Assembly (NCBI RefSeq): GCF_037038585.1
Contig: NC_092526.1
Coordinates: 39,197,501-39,261,500, forward strand
Direction of reading: 5' to 3'
Source of the DNA: Patagioenas fasciata
Taxonomy: Eukaryota; Chordata; Aves; Columbiformes; Columbidae
Length of the DNA stretch: 64,000 bases
Shown: positions 35,401-49,600 of the stretch, piece by piece
How positions within the stretch are numbered: the stretch's first letter is position 1
How the letters are laid out: every line of letters starts with the position of its first letter
Notes under the pieces: model-generated
The model's database searches: none
The model's input: the letters and a program-made list of their open reading frames with translations, nothing else
Told to the model about the DNA's origin: nothing
Made by a program: the position numbers and the translations under genes

Positions 35401-38373
35401 GGAATGCAGTTTATTCTGATTTAGTATTAGCTGTTTTGAAAGATGAGCAGCAGAATGCAAAGAATTGCCAAATCAATATGAAAATGTAAACAGTTTTTCA
35501 GGGATGATGAATGGACTTGTGATGCTTAAGATGAGAAGCAGCAGGAACCAAAAATGATAGCGAACCAGAATTCTACTTAACGCAAGCAAATAGTCCTTGA
35601 TCAAACACCTAAAAATAAAGCAGATAACTTCAGTAACTTTTCTGCCTGTCTACAGGTTTTTAATCCAGTGCTATGTAACAGAGAATGTTAAAACTAAGGT
35701 TTTGCCATATAAATATAACATTAAGTAGGCAAGGGTTGCCAGAAACACTGTAACTGCTATCTCTGTAGAAAACAGAAGGTATCAGTAGGGTCTTTAGGTT
35801 CTAGAGAGTGGAAGATGGAAAATTAATTTAGTTTGCTAATACATGAATGGGACAAGCAGTGGCAAGACAAAGATGATAATTTGCCGTCCTGTTCTGCTGT
35901 GTTCCCTCCTAGCACATGTGTAAAGCCTCACAACTATCAACAGGAAACTGCAGGTCAAAGAGAACACTCCCCTTCTCCAGCCCCCCAAATCAGAGAGGGA
36001 TCAGGATCTTAATACCTGCAGGTAACTAAATGGCTTCTGTATAAATGCACAGGAATTTGCTATTACAGACATTTTAAGTGGCAGGAGAATAATGCTGTGT
36101 AGTGCAAGAGATTCAAAGTCATGAATACTAGAACGTCAAGAGAAGGCAATTTTAGGCACTACCTGAGGAAATGACGTAGTTCTTTCTCAGTGCATATCAT
36201 TTGTGTCTCCCTGTAATGCAATTACAGAAGTTAGTTATTGTGCCTCAGCTGTGTCTACGGAAGGATTCAAGTCTTGGAAGCTAAAAGGTTCAGTTACTAC
36301 TGATGGATGTTACGCCGTTGTTCTTGGCAAGCATTCTGAGCAAAGATGAGCAACATCATCACTGGAGAGCCCTTCAGTATTTCAACAGCAACCTGCGGCC
36401 CCTGGAGAAAAGCCAACACTCCGAGCTTTGTCTTGGTCTCTTCTAGGTCTCTCAAATCAAAGCGAAGCTTTGTTAAGACCTGGTGATAGAAGCCTAACCA
36501 AGAGTAGCTCCAGACTGGAGTTACAGGCAGCAGAACACCACAGGTGTACTGTGCCCGATGTTGAACATCCTGCCAGACCATCAAGTTCACATCCAAGTAA
36601 AGACAACTGTTCTTTGAAGCAAAGACCATGGGATCAGATCATTAGCAACAATCTTACATCTGTACCAATTAATGGAAAATAAACTACATTTTGTGAGTAT
36701 CTGGACTAGAGCCACGATCTGATGACATGTAAGTGGCTGCACAGTATTTGTACAGTCCCAAGCAATTCCTTCAAAATACTTCCCTTTAAACCCTTTTTTT
36801 TTTTTAATATAGTACTTGCTGTAGAGTTTACTTCTTTGATCTCTAAAGCATTTGGAAAACAGGGAAGTGACATTCAGTAAATTATGAATTGCAAAAAGAA
36901 GCACTTAGGTCTCCTGAATCCTGGGTCAAATGCATGTTTGTTTCACGATACAAGAAATGCGGCTCTAATAGAACATACAAACTTTCTTTGGCAACTTCAG
37001 AAACACGACTTCATCTAAAAAACTATTTACTATGTAATAATTCTTCCATGGAAATTGTTGTTACCATGTGTCAAGACTTGAGTAATATATTTATATAGAT
37101 GAATTCTGAAATCTCAAAATCAAACTGAAGAACAACTGGACAGATGTTCTTAGTGGCACAGACTGGTTCACAACCACAACAATCTCCAGCAGATGTGTAT
37201 TCCCCAATTCAAAAACAGGCTGAGATCCCCATGTATCCAGCAAGCTGTATATATTATTGGTAAAACAACCCCCCACAGCTGCTACGGTAACAAGTTTTTA
37301 AACACAGAAACTATTAAATCCTATTGGTGTAGATTTTTCTACCTAGCAAAAGGTAGAAACTCGTGACCAAGGAAACCTGGAACCAAGATATAGTACATGG
37401 CATGTCCTTGCACAACAATTTCAAACCAGAACTAGAACAGAACCGGATTCCACCTCTCTTCCTGTACAACACAAAATAATGCTACTGACTGCTAGAACCA
37501 GCCTTAAATACATCTACATATCAATTATTTATTGACTATAATGCCCACTCTAAGATCCCTGAGTAACTAAAAGAAAAAAACCAATCACACACACACAAAT
37601 AAAATCCCCACATTACTACAGAGCAGATAAAAAACCTGAAAAGCTCAAGGATGTTTTACACAAATAAAGACCTCAGTGCTACATAAGCAATAACTTGCAC
37701 TCCTATTAATTACAGAGGCTGCATTTTAACTTTTGAGGAATCTGACTTCTGTAAAACAGAGGGAATCCTATCCAAGGGGAATGCGAGGAGAAGCAAGGAA
37801 AGAAAAGAAAATTGCCATCCTGCAGTTGAGGAGAAAGTAACATTTCATCTCAGCTCCTCATACTGCCAAGGAGTTCCCAGGTTCTGCACAGACAACAGAA
37901 AAGGTCAAAGTAGTAGAAGGGTTCAATGGTCTTGTAATGGTAAGAAGTCAATTCTTGCCTTCTTCTACAGTTAAAAACTTACCATAAAACCAAGTTTATT
38001 GCAAGAAAAATGACAGCCTCGTATGAGGATAAGAAATTATTAAACTAAACCCCACATTTTATTTTAAAAAGTTATTATTCCCACACACTAAAATGACACA
38101 TAGGTAGAACACTTTATAAAAGTAGAGAATACCGATGGTAAAAAAATGGAGAAAAATTCTATCGGAGTTAAAACAAAATGCATATAGAATTAAATAACCA
38201 GATTTTAAACCGCAGTCAGTATGTGGGGGAAATGCCTTTTACTTTGTAATTAATGGATCTTTTAAGTTTGTGTAATCCAGAAAGTGAACATTAAATTTTC
38301 CCTCTAATAGAAGTATACTGGTTTTCAACCTGTTAGTAGCCAAAGTTATACAGTAAGCCATGGATCAGAAATC

Positions 38374-38431
38374 ATCATTTTGTCCTGTAACACTATGTTC
38401 TATGAGGCAAGGAAATGCAGGACAAAATAAT
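38374..38431. repeat. Inverted repeat/hairpin
   Basis: ATTTTGTCCTG (38377-38387) and CAGGACAAAAT (38418-38428) are perfect 11-bp inverted arms, extendable to about 15 with one mismatch, around a 30-base loop. It could be an old MITE remnant or a structured element. Function unknown. Confidence 0.7.
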
Positions 38432-39197
38432 GGTCTCCTGTGCTTTTACCTGTCCAAATGACAAAATTTCATTGCGTCTCTTTACAAAAGGGAGTGGTAT
38501 TTTAACTTGAGCATTTTCAGGGAAATGTTAGACGTCAGGAAGAACACCCTCCACATGATAGGTATGGCAACAAAGCAGGTAGCTAAAAATCTGTTTTACA
38601 CGATCTGTAGAAGAAGGAGCTGTAAGAATTTGATCTTCCATTCTATCATCTTTTCCAGGATGAAAATGGGGACTTCATGTGTATCGATGTTTCAGACTCA
38701 CAGACAAATGTTGTGAAAAATGTCTTCTCACAGAACGTGACCTCAATTCCTAAAGAGAGGGAAAAATGCCGTGTTGTTTCCTCTATTTCAAAGTGCGTCC
38801 CATTTACTACATTAATAATGCTTCAACCAAAAGTCACAGGCCATTTGATATTGCATCAGCTAGACAGACTTAGCTCAAGAAGGAAAATCAGATTTCCATT
38901 ATGTGCATAGGTGAAGTCAATAACGGCAAGATACATCTTCCTTCATTTACAAGAATGGAATCTTGGAATAAGCTCAGAATTAACTTGGAAAAAAACCCCG
39001 AACTTTTGTTCATTGATCATACAGCCTTAGTAAAGTATGTCAAGTTATTATAGCAATTGTATTACCTAATTGGGTAGGAAAAATTGTTTTAGACTACGTT
39101 ACAGCGCAAAACCAGTCAACCAGTTCTATTTTTACTTTTGCATCCTCTGTAATGTAGATTAGAGCAAAGCATTACTATGGGAACTTATAATCATGCT

Positions 39198-39212
39198 TTT
39201 TTTTTTTTTTTT
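39198..39212 (-). repeat. Poly(T) run
   Basis: About 14-15 thymines, reading as poly(A) on the - strand, in the region where BOLL transcripts might end. It may be the tail of a degraded retroelement. Confidence 0.6.
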
Positions 39213-39499
39213 AGCAGCTAAAACTCAGATTTTAAAATCTGGAGCTGAATAACTGACAGCTGTCTTATTTGTAAACTAACAAACAGGCAACGGACTGTGA
39301 TTAAGTAACTTGTCAATGGAGGCCACTGAGCTGCTGACAAAAGGACAGCAAGACCCAGAAAAGACCATTTGAGGTGGTGCCAAGAGCAGTTTTTAGCATA
39401 CTTGTACCATTCTGTTTATTCTTCCTAAGATCCAACGCTCTTACAGCCTCCTTTTGTATCTCAGCTGCTTTGTAGCTCATTCATGGGATTCCCACCTGT

Positions 39500-39514
39500 T
39501 TTATTCTCTTTATT
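39500..39514 (-). terminator. BOLL: Candidate BOLL poly(A) signals
   Basis: Two - strand AATAAA hexamers at 39509-39514 and 39500-39505, with another at 39415-39420, lie about 1.1-1.2 kb beyond the BOLL stop. They are plausible distal sites. No closer canonical signal was spotted. Confidence 0.35.
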
Positions 39515-40634
39515 TAGCCAATCTGAGTCTTTTCCTCCCAGTCCTACTAAGCCATATGACAGACTCAAACTACCTTTGTTTTCTAACCGTATCTTCTCAG
39601 CTCAGGCCTTTTCATCGCTCTGTTTTGTTAAACTTAGTCATCTTTTTCCCTCCCTTCTTGCTCTTTAATGTCGAGATTTCAGTTTCTTTGCATCATCTGC
39701 CAGCTCCACATCACGCTGGGCATGGCTTTCCTGAATGTTTAGGTCACACAGCCATCTAGTGCTGGTCTCCCTGCCCACTTCAGCTTTCGTTACACCAGCC
39801 TCACAGGGCCTCAGTCCCAACCTATTTCTCTTACTCTTTAGAAGTTTGCCAGGAGTTAAAACTAACGTTTTTTAAAATCTGGGTATAAATCACACAGACA
39901 GACAAGTCACATCTTAAACTGCAAGCCCCTGCTACAAATCCCATGGCTGTTCAAAGTCTATCAAATAAGACATGGACACAAATTTTAACATGCGGAAAAC
40001 ACGCATCCTTCCCTAGCTTTGTTTCATTAAAATACTATTTTTTAAAGAAGTGTAAACAACTAAAAGCAGCAACTTTTTCTCAATAAAAAAGCATGGGAAA
40101 GCACCTGCCAGAATATTATTTCATAAACACAAACCACTGTAAAAAAATCACACAAAATATGGAGAGAAGAGGAAAAAGTTGAGGTGTCAATAAAGGAATA
40201 AAAACAGCTTCAGAAACAAAAAAATCATTCATTGAAGTGCTGAAATTTTCCCTCCCTGTTGAAGGAAAATAATCCAAATACACACAGAAACTTGGGAAGT
40301 TGAACTAGAAAATAAATAATTATGGAATTAATTACACATGATTATCCCAGGAATGAATGACATGGATTGTATGAAGTTTTTTTTTTTACATAAGAAAATT
40401 ATCAGAAAATGTACAGACATGCAGGAAGCAGCTAAATAATATTGCAGACTATGCCAAATTCTATCTGAGCACATTTTGTTACCAATTTGTAAACAGCAAG
40501 CATTGTAATGAAACAACTGACCCCAAGTTTCCCAAGACGTGGCTGCTGGCTGGTATGGTAAGGATGGATCGCAGTCACACGGGAAGGACCGGACAAGAAA
40601 ATCAGGACAGGTAGAGTAGAGCCGCCCAAATGGC

Positions 40635-40658
40635 TTAATAGTGAACATTCCATAGTGT
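40635..40658 (-). CDS. BOLL: BOLL terminal coding exon 11
   Basis: After acceptor TACTTGACAG it reads TLWNVHY and TAA, which aligns with the human C-terminus TVWSIHY. Phase 0 entry agrees with the exon 10 exit. It was identified from seven codons plus the acceptor, so confidence is lower than for the other exons. Confidence 0.75.
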   Translation of the reverse strand, partial: TLWNVHY

Positions 40659-43600
40659 CTGTCAAGTAAAGAGAGAGAACATACAGATCACGGAAAGCAA
40701 AAGAAAAAACCAAACACTACAAAACACTAAACTGGAACGAGAACAAACTATCAGAATAGAAAATGAGATTGTAAAGAAAACACAGAAACAACCCAAGAAA
40801 AAAGAACACGCTATCCGCACTTTACCATGTTAATATCCAATTAACAAATATGGTTTGGGTGGAGTTGAAAAGACCTCTTTTGCAGGCAACAGACCTTGCT
40901 ACAGCTATGGACAGGGCCTTGTTATTCACATATGGTAACAACCATAAGTTTATATTCCTATTTCTGAGTCTGACTTTAAGCAAAAGGTTTATTCTCTCTC
41001 TCAATTTCTCTTAATGGATCAATTAAAAAAATACTTACCTATACAGAAAACAGGTTGTAAGGTTTGTTTTGTTCCAGACAGATTATCATACAACAGCACA
41101 CAGTACTAGTATAAAATCACTGTACTTTTCCCAAAATGATGACACCAAGACTTCCCCTTATAAAACCAACAGTTTATGCATATATACATGCACGTGTGTA
41201 TATACAAACATGTAAACAATTTTCAAGCAGCAAATACATTTGTTAAGGTATTTTAACAAGACTACAGCCTGGAGACGGTATTTTTCGACAGCTGGGGAGC
41301 AGGTGGTAATGACACAGCCACTTGCTCTTCTTTAAAATCATTGTTGAATGCTCAGCCACCATGACAGACACCCTACAAGCTGATAATATTCATTACACAT
41401 GGAATATAGTTGAAACTTTAACCTGGTATGTGAAAAGGTAAGGTGAAATGTGGAAAGCAAGAATTATATTCCAGAACTACTAATTACTACTGAATGAAGC
41501 TAACTAAATAAATAAAAACCCAAATCTGACAAAAAACTATTTGGCATCCTCTTATAATGAATAAAATTATGAGAATTCAGCAAGTCTTTGTAAGGGTTTA
41601 ACTGTACCTGTGAATCTACTTGACACCTGAACAGAGCAGTTTCAATTATGGGTTACAAAAGACTTCTAAGAAAACGGGTAAGAATGAGCAAGAATTCCTG
41701 TGCAGGAATGGCCAGCATTAGCTATTTCATGCTCAGTTTCATCAAGTTTAAATCTGTGCTTCTAACACAATCCTTACTTCTACTATCCTACCCCAAACTT
41801 CTTGTATAGGTACAAGAATTTGTGCAGTTGCTTGACAAACTGGTCTGAGGAACTAATCTAAGTTTAAGTTGGCTCTTTTGAGGTGGTAGGAGTGGGGCTT
41901 CATCTTAACTACATCAGTTCCCTGAGCGCCTTTACCATATTGCCTCCCCAAAACCTCTACCAGCCCAGGAAAGGAGTGGTATGGAAAGCAGAACAACTTG
42001 CTGGGTTACACCAGCTTTGGCTGCGTGTGAAATCACTAAGGCTATGAAGAAGCCTAGAAAAATATCAGGAGATAAGAGAGTCTAAATTTGCAGATTCTTT
42101 TCTATGCCACAGCAACCAAACATGTTTTTACCATGCACGCACATATTCTGCTGTAAACGAACACATCACCACTCAGCAGAAGAGGAAATGACTTGGCCTC
42201 TGCTATGATGCAAAGCGTGGTGCTGTGGCAATTACTGCAGAAAATTAAGAGCTTATTGTGCTCTAGATGGACCTTGTAACTTACTTCATACCAGCCTTGG
42301 GCCTAGGAAAGATAATAAAAGTCAAGTTTCAAGGTGAAAAAGCTTGTTTCTCTATTTGATAAGAGTAAGTATGCACTTGGTTTTGATTCCGAGACTACTA
42401 TTACCACTTTTAATGTTTCCATACACTGTCAGAAAATGGAAAATAAACTGGATATTAAGATCACTGTGTTACATCAAGTCCCTTTTAAGTATTTCTTGAA
42501 TCACTCAGGATTAGTATTCTCGAATTCATGCTCAGCTTTTATTTTTTTAATAGGAATCTTTACATTTGAAGATGACATTTAATGTTACAGCCCCCTCTAC
42601 TGGAAATATTTTGTAATCTTTTTACACAATAGTCTGGAAAAAAGATTGTTAAAATAAATGCTAAAAAGATGAAAAAAATACACAGAAAAGAGCCAATAAT
42701 GCGGCTTTGACTCATTCACATTTAGCCTGTCAGTTGTAGTTGAGTAAGCACCTTTCACAGAAGAGTAATGCTGTAACATCAAGTCAAACTACTGATACCT
42801 TTAGTCCTTCATTACTAGGCAAATTCTGGCTAATCGAGTTTAGACATTATTTCATTTGTTAACAACCTTATTAATTTAGGCAAAAGGACCTTAAACTGGG
42901 ACCCAAAAACCCCCAATAACTTGGTGACATAGAAGAATCACATTTTCGAATGGCCATTCAAAAAATCAGAACTGGAGAGAAAAAACACGCAGAGGTGGCA
43001 AACCGGGACAGTTTTTCATGGTCGATGTTCCAAAATGCCACCTCCCCACAACATGAGGTGCTTGTCTAAGGCTGCAAGCAATGAATTCAACTTCAAGATC
43101 CAGAGAGACAAGGATCCGTAACCACCATTTCAAATAACTGAACAAGTTTCACTGTTTTCTCTCAAAACACATTTTACGTTTGCAGTTCTCTTTGTACTTC
43201 AAGCTTTAAAATAGCTTTTTTTTTAGTATCTCCAAATAGTTCCAAATTAGTAATAATTATTAGCTCTGTAACAAAGCTCGAAGTGAAGAAAAATCAGTTT
43301 CTCTGCAACGTTTGTGTTCCTTATTTATTAATCCATTAATAGAAGCCTTTTCCATCCCCACCCCTCTTCTCTGACTGTTCCCCCTCAGGAAGGGGACATT
43401 AAGGCTCCGGCACGTATGTGACCTCCTGGTTTCATACTCACAGGTATAGGCATAGCTATGGCATTCTGGGCATAGGGCTGGGGATACGGTGCTTGAACGC
43501 CATGATCAGAATACAGCTAGGACACAAGAAAACAAGATACAAAAAATGAGCCCAAAAGTTTGTTCCACAGTTTTATGCTTTTGCAAATCCTTCACATTAA

Positions 43601-46600
43601 TTTAATTAGTTAAAACTTCAAAATATGGGCTGTGTTTATCTAAACTACTTCTTTTTTTAAAAGTCAAATGTCAATATTTAATTCTAGGTTTTCCCTACCG
43701 TACCAAAGTTTGGCAAAACAGTTTATCTAGAGCAGTGTCAAAAAGCACTTTCCTTGTCAGAATTAGCACGCTTCTCTATTACAAATCCATTTCACTCAGC
43801 TCCAATTGGAAGTGTTTGAACGTATAGATTAGCATATCAAAAGGCAATTTCCAGCATTATTGCTCTTACAAGATGTTTACATACAAATAATACACAGGCT
43901 TTTCTTTGAGATTTACATTGCCTGAATTTCCACATAGATAAGTACCTGTGAACTGAGAGCATGTTACATCCCAATATTCCTTAACTAATTTCATGTTTTT
44001 TCTTAGTGCTCACAGATTTCAGATTTCACTGTATATACTGATATGTGATTTATGAAACAAAAAAGGTAAAAGTAACACTGATAATAAGATTTATGACTAC
44101 ACAATAAATACTGAGATTTATGTACTTTAAAAAAATAGAAAAAGCCTTCAACAACCAAAGATTTGTATTATTTAGAGAAATTATATTACTCAGCTACGTC
44201 AGGATTTCCCACTTAAGATGTCAGAAATCCCAGTTTTGGAACTTTTCTTGTAGCAATAAAATACTCACAGAATCACAAAATGTTAGGGATTGGAAGGGAC
44301 CTGGAAAGCTCATCCAGTGCAATCCCCCCGCAGGAGTAGGAACACCCAGATGAGGTTCCACAGGAAGGTGTCCAGGCGGGTTTGAATGTCTGCAGAGAAG
44401 GAGACTTCACAACCTCCCTGGGCAGCCTGGGCCAGTGTTCTGTTACCCTCACTGAGAAGTTTCTTCTCAAATTTAAGTGGAACCTCTCGCATTCCAATTT
44501 GCAGCCACTGCCCCATGTCCTACCATTGGTTATCACCAGGAAGAGCCTGGTTCCATCCTCCTGACACTCACCCTTTATATATCTGTAAACATTAATGAGG
44601 TCACCTCTCAGTCTCCTCCAAGCTCCAGAGCCCCAGCTCCCTCAGCCTTTCCTCACACGGGAGATGCTCCACTCCTTCCAGCATCTTGGTGGCTGCGCTG
44701 GACTCTCTCCAGCAGTTCCCTGTCCTTCTGGAACTGAGGGGCCACAATATTCCAGGTGTGGTCTCACCAGGGCAGAGTAGAGGGGAAGGAGAACTTCTCT
44801 TGACCTACTAACCTCCCCCTTCTAACCCACCCCAGGTACCATTGGCCTTCCTGGCCACAAGAGGCACAGTGCTGGCTCATGCTCACCCTGCTGTCCCCAG
44901 GACCCCCAGGTCCCTTTCCCCTATGCTGCTCTCTAATAGGTCATTCCCCAACTTATACTGGAACCTGGGGTTGTTCCTGCCCAGATTCAAGACTCTACAC
45001 TTGTCCTTGTTATACTTCATTCAGTTCTTCCCTGCTCAACTCTCCAGTCTGTTCAGGTCTCTGGATGGCAGCACAGCCTCTGGCGTGTCAGCCACTCCTC
45101 CCGGCTTGGTGTCATCAGCAAACTTGCTGACAGTCACTCTATTCCCTCGTCCAAATCATTGATGAATATATTGAATAACACAGGCCCCAGTACTGACCCC
45201 TGAGGCACTGCACTAGATCCAGGCCTCAACTGGACTCTGCCCCATTGACCACGACTCTCTGGCTTCTTCCCTTCAGCCAGTTCCCAGTCCACCTCACTAC
45301 CCGGTCATCCAGAGTGCACTCCCTCAGTTTAGCTGTGAGGATGCTGTTGGAAACTGTGTCAAATGCCTTACTCAAGTCAAGGTAGATCACATCCACCGCT
45401 CTGCCATCATCCATCCATCTTGTTATGTCCTCATAAAAGTCAATGAGGTTGGTCAAGCATGACTTCCCCTTGGTGAAGCGATGCTGACTGCCCCTAATGA
45501 CCCTCTTATCTCTGATATGCCTTGAGACGGCACCAAGGATAAGTCATTCCATCAGTTCTCCAGGGATAGAGGTGAGGCTGACCGGTCTAGAGTTACCCAG
45601 CTCCTCCTTCTTGCCCTTTTTGAAGACCGCAGTGACATTTGCTTTCCTCCAGTCCTCAGGCACCTCTCCTGTTTCCCAAGACATGGCAAAGATGATGGAG
45701 AGTGGTCCAGCAATGACCTCAGCCAGCTCCCTCAGCACCTATGGCTGCATCCCATCTGGACCCATGGATTTAGGGATGTCCAGATTACCTAACTGCTCCC
45801 TCTTCAACTTCTGTAAAAATACTTGATTACTGTTCTAATTTTGGCATTTCTGTTAATGAGGAGTGAATTATCAAAGAGGAAAAGTACCAATTAATCCTAA
45901 CACATTTTCAATGGTATAGTAAGTTTTTCTGTAGCCAATTATTTACTGTGATTTTTTAATATCCAATTAAGAAGAAATAGCCTCACTCTACATTCAGAAT
46001 CTCTTAAGGAACATTAGAAATGCTATTGATACAGAAGCAAAAAAAACAGAGAAAAATCCGTTATTTAGTCATTCAACTACTCTTAATTAATTTTTATCTC
46101 CAGAATATTTAGGAACCAGCTTCTACTCACACTGAAAGATATCTGCTTCGGGAGACTGTTATGGCTGAGGTAGACTAATCCAGCATTTGAAAGAGTCTGA
46201 TTCCCATTTTATTTCAATGTTATTTTCAAACCAAACTAACTGACTAGTCTCTATACTCTAAAATATTTCAGAATCAAAGCATCCTCCTAGAAAATTGCAA
46301 GAAATACTCTAGCCTGAGGACACCTGAAACGATTTAACAGCATCAGTATGGGTGTGAGGTTAAGTACAAGCAACAGTTGACATAAGTGCTCTGAGCTGCC
46401 TGTGCTTAAACAAAAAGAATATGTTTTTCAGTTGCAGAGAAACACTTCAGTTGTAAGTGAATTTTTTTAGGAAAATACCTCGGGAACTGCAGCTTCCACC
46501 AGGACAAGAGTAGGTACGCAGCCACTGTCCTGGGTGATCCCTACCGGCTGATAAACGACTTCAGATGGTTGCAGATACAAGAATGAAGGTGAAGAGGCAG

Positions 46601-49600
46601 GAGACTGAAATAAAATATATTATTGTCATAAATGGTATGATTCATGCACTCTGAACACTAAAGCTTATTTTACAGTCTTTGCTACTTACAAACAAAGATA
46701 AAGCTTTAAAAGGAAGTGTCAAATTCATCTTTGATAACCTAAAGAAAATAAGTGAGGGGGAAGTGGGTAGAAAGGTTAGGTAGAAGGATAAAACAAAAGT
46801 GTCCATTTTTCAGATTCATACACATTTTGGAGAGCATTATTAGATAAATCCTGAACTTTATGAAACTGACACTCTGAAGATCAGACACATAACACAGCTT
46901 CATTTTCTAGTGCAAAAATGTTACATTAGAAACCAAGTATTTTTGTTTTAAAATAAACCCCACGGTATTTCTCTAACTCAGCAGCAGACTGACATCTCTT
47001 AATAGAGCAGACCTGACCATAACTGGACAGGGTTGGCTGGTACCAAAGCAATAAGGACACATCGCAACAGTTTGAGCTTCAGGTACGTTATCCTCCTTTT
47101 AGCTTCAACCTCTTCCAGTGCCTTGAGTGACACCATTTCTATATCAAGGTCCCCTGGTACAGAATCAAACCCAATAGTTTCTACTCCAAATTACTCAGGC
47201 ATTTCAAATTTTTCCTCCTGTTTCAAGGGTCTGGGTCTAACTCCAATGAAAAATCACAGTTGGTATCGGTTAATGAACTAGTTAACACTCATTTTAACCA
47301 TCAGGCAAAACATGGCAGTTTTTACCTGCTTCTGAGAACTTCCTATCTAATTTAATACAAACTTCTTGCCAGAGGAAGAGGGACGGCAAGATGCTTTCTT
47401 TGCATCAGATTTGCATTTGATGTTTCAGTAAATGCTGTTTTATGCCTTCTATTGTACCAGTAAGTGTTGCAAATGCATTGCTAAAATATAGAAATTTATA
47501 TTTATTTCAACAGTGTTCCAAATAGCGTGAAATTCGCTGTTAGGTAAGTGCACCGTACCTTTAAACTGGATGCAAACTAATGGTAAAATGCTGCAACTCT
47601 GAACTGTATTTACCTGGGGAACAGACCACTGCCACTGACTTGGAAGTAACTGGCTTGATGCCTAAATTCAAACAAAAAAAGATATTACTTAAGTGATCAA
47701 GAACATATGCACGCACATTCTAGAATTCTCAACATACTGTAATCAAAGCCACCTCAAATTGATAATCAATTCTTAATTAAAACGAAGAAATACGATTTTC
47801 ATATAATTGGATATAATTATGATTTCAAATACACATTAAAACCACAGACATACTGCAGAAATCCAGTAGTGGGCCACAAGGGAGTGGAGAACAGACACAT
47901 CAGGATGCTGAGAGAATTGGGTTTGTTCATCCATGAGAAGGATAAAGGTGGGAGGTGATAATTATTGTTGGCTACGACTACGTATGGGGCACAAATACAA
48001 CTGAGCCATATTCTTGTGAGAGGTGTTCCAAGCACAAGAGTCAATGGACACAGGCTGGAGCACTGAAAATTCTAACTAGTGAAAATGAAGAAAGTCTCAT
48101 ACCATGAGAAGGGACAAATATGGAAGAAGTTATACAGAAAAGTTGTGGAATCTCCATCACTGGATATACTTAGAATTCAACTGGACAAATTCCTGAGAAG
48201 CCTGATCTAGACAGCTCTGCATTGAGCAGGAGTTTGGCTTAGATTATCAAAGTTAAGGATGGTACTAAGCCAGTTGTCTAGCAGCATCAAAGAAAATTGT
48301 CTTTTATTACATTTCCATGTAGTTACATAGGCAGAATAAGTTGTATTCTAGTAAAAAGAAAGTGTTTGATGAAATTAAAATTTGTTTTATGGTTATTTTG
48401 AACAGTCTTTTTACTTCCTAAGAACAGACAGACCTGAGACAGTGCTGCAAGTAGAACTGCATGACTAAAAGGAACATGGATGGTCTGAAGCACAAACAGA
48501 TACCTGATAGTGGTATGCAGGAGACTGATAAACTGGTTGAGCTACCATCACCGGTGAACTGGAAGCAGAGCGCAACTTAAAAAGAAAAATGTTACAAGTC
48601 TTAATGCAGCAATTTCATAAATTGCCACTTCTATTAAGAACAGTTCTAAAGTATTAAAATGCTGAACCACATCCCCTCCCTTTTGAAAATGGGTTTACCA
48701 AGTTTTAACACCAATAACTCCTTAGTAAAACTTCTACTGAGGTAGTGCCCACACTGATTCTGAACTACAGGGCACATCAGACCAAAAGTCATGTGCAGAA
48801 GAACAATAAACTTAAGTAATATGAAAAAAAACCAAACAAAAAACCCCACCAACCAACCACAAAATAAACAGACTCATCTAAGGAAGCTATTTAAACATCA
48901 AACACAAGGCACAGCCATAACACTGCACTCACCCTGGTGCACAGAAAAGCATATATACAAAAACAAATTACTTACTGGCAATGACTGTGGAACAGAAGCA
49001 ACCTCAGGCATATCAAAATAAGCCACTCCATTATGGTAAATGTAAGGATATCCACTTGAAGTAGTTAAGTACATTGTACCAGCTTCTGGTACTACAGCAG
49101 AACCTAGAATTAATATTTTAAAGTTTACTTACCAGTAATGTTTTTTTAGATGTGTAGGTCATATAGAAAACAAAAGATAACTTTTTAATGCAGTGCACGA
49201 CCAGGCACATCTTGGTTAAAAAACATCCATAATGTCACATAACAGGTAAATGTAAATAAAAATACATACCAGAACCTCGTATATGTTGTTTTCTTATTGC
49301 TGGGCCAATATCCAATTTCTTATCCCTATAATTAAGGTTTTTAGCCTAGAATGAAGGAAAAAGACATTCAGTACGTGTATTTTCTACACATATCTAGGCA
49401 TCCAAGAAAGAAAAAATCAGAAGTAGACAAGGTGCTTGTTTTACTCTCTCCGGCTTTTTATTTACAGTGCATCTCAAAACCACCAAAACCTATGCTAATT
49501 CCTTTTCTATCCTAACCAGAGCTTCCACATCCACAAAATTAATCATGAGTCATTTCAAATATTACTTATTACCCATGGAACCTCTTGACTAAGAGCTGAT

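Larger units (their letters stand above)
32500..39400. other. RFTN2-BOLL intergenic region, no gene seen
   Basis: AT-rich sequence with no exon I can recognise on either strand. In mammals the intronless MARS2 gene (about 590 codons) lies between RFTN2 and BOLL. No reading frame of that kind exists here. A GC-elevated block at about 36300-36640 and a hairpin at 38374-38431 are the only structured elements. BOLL 3' UTR may extend down to about 39.4 kb. Confidence 0.7.

Noticed and set aside
45226-45738. Frames with reverse-transcriptase motifs inside BOLL
   Set aside because: They belong to the truncated, frameshifted CR1 in intron 9 and are not a working enzyme.
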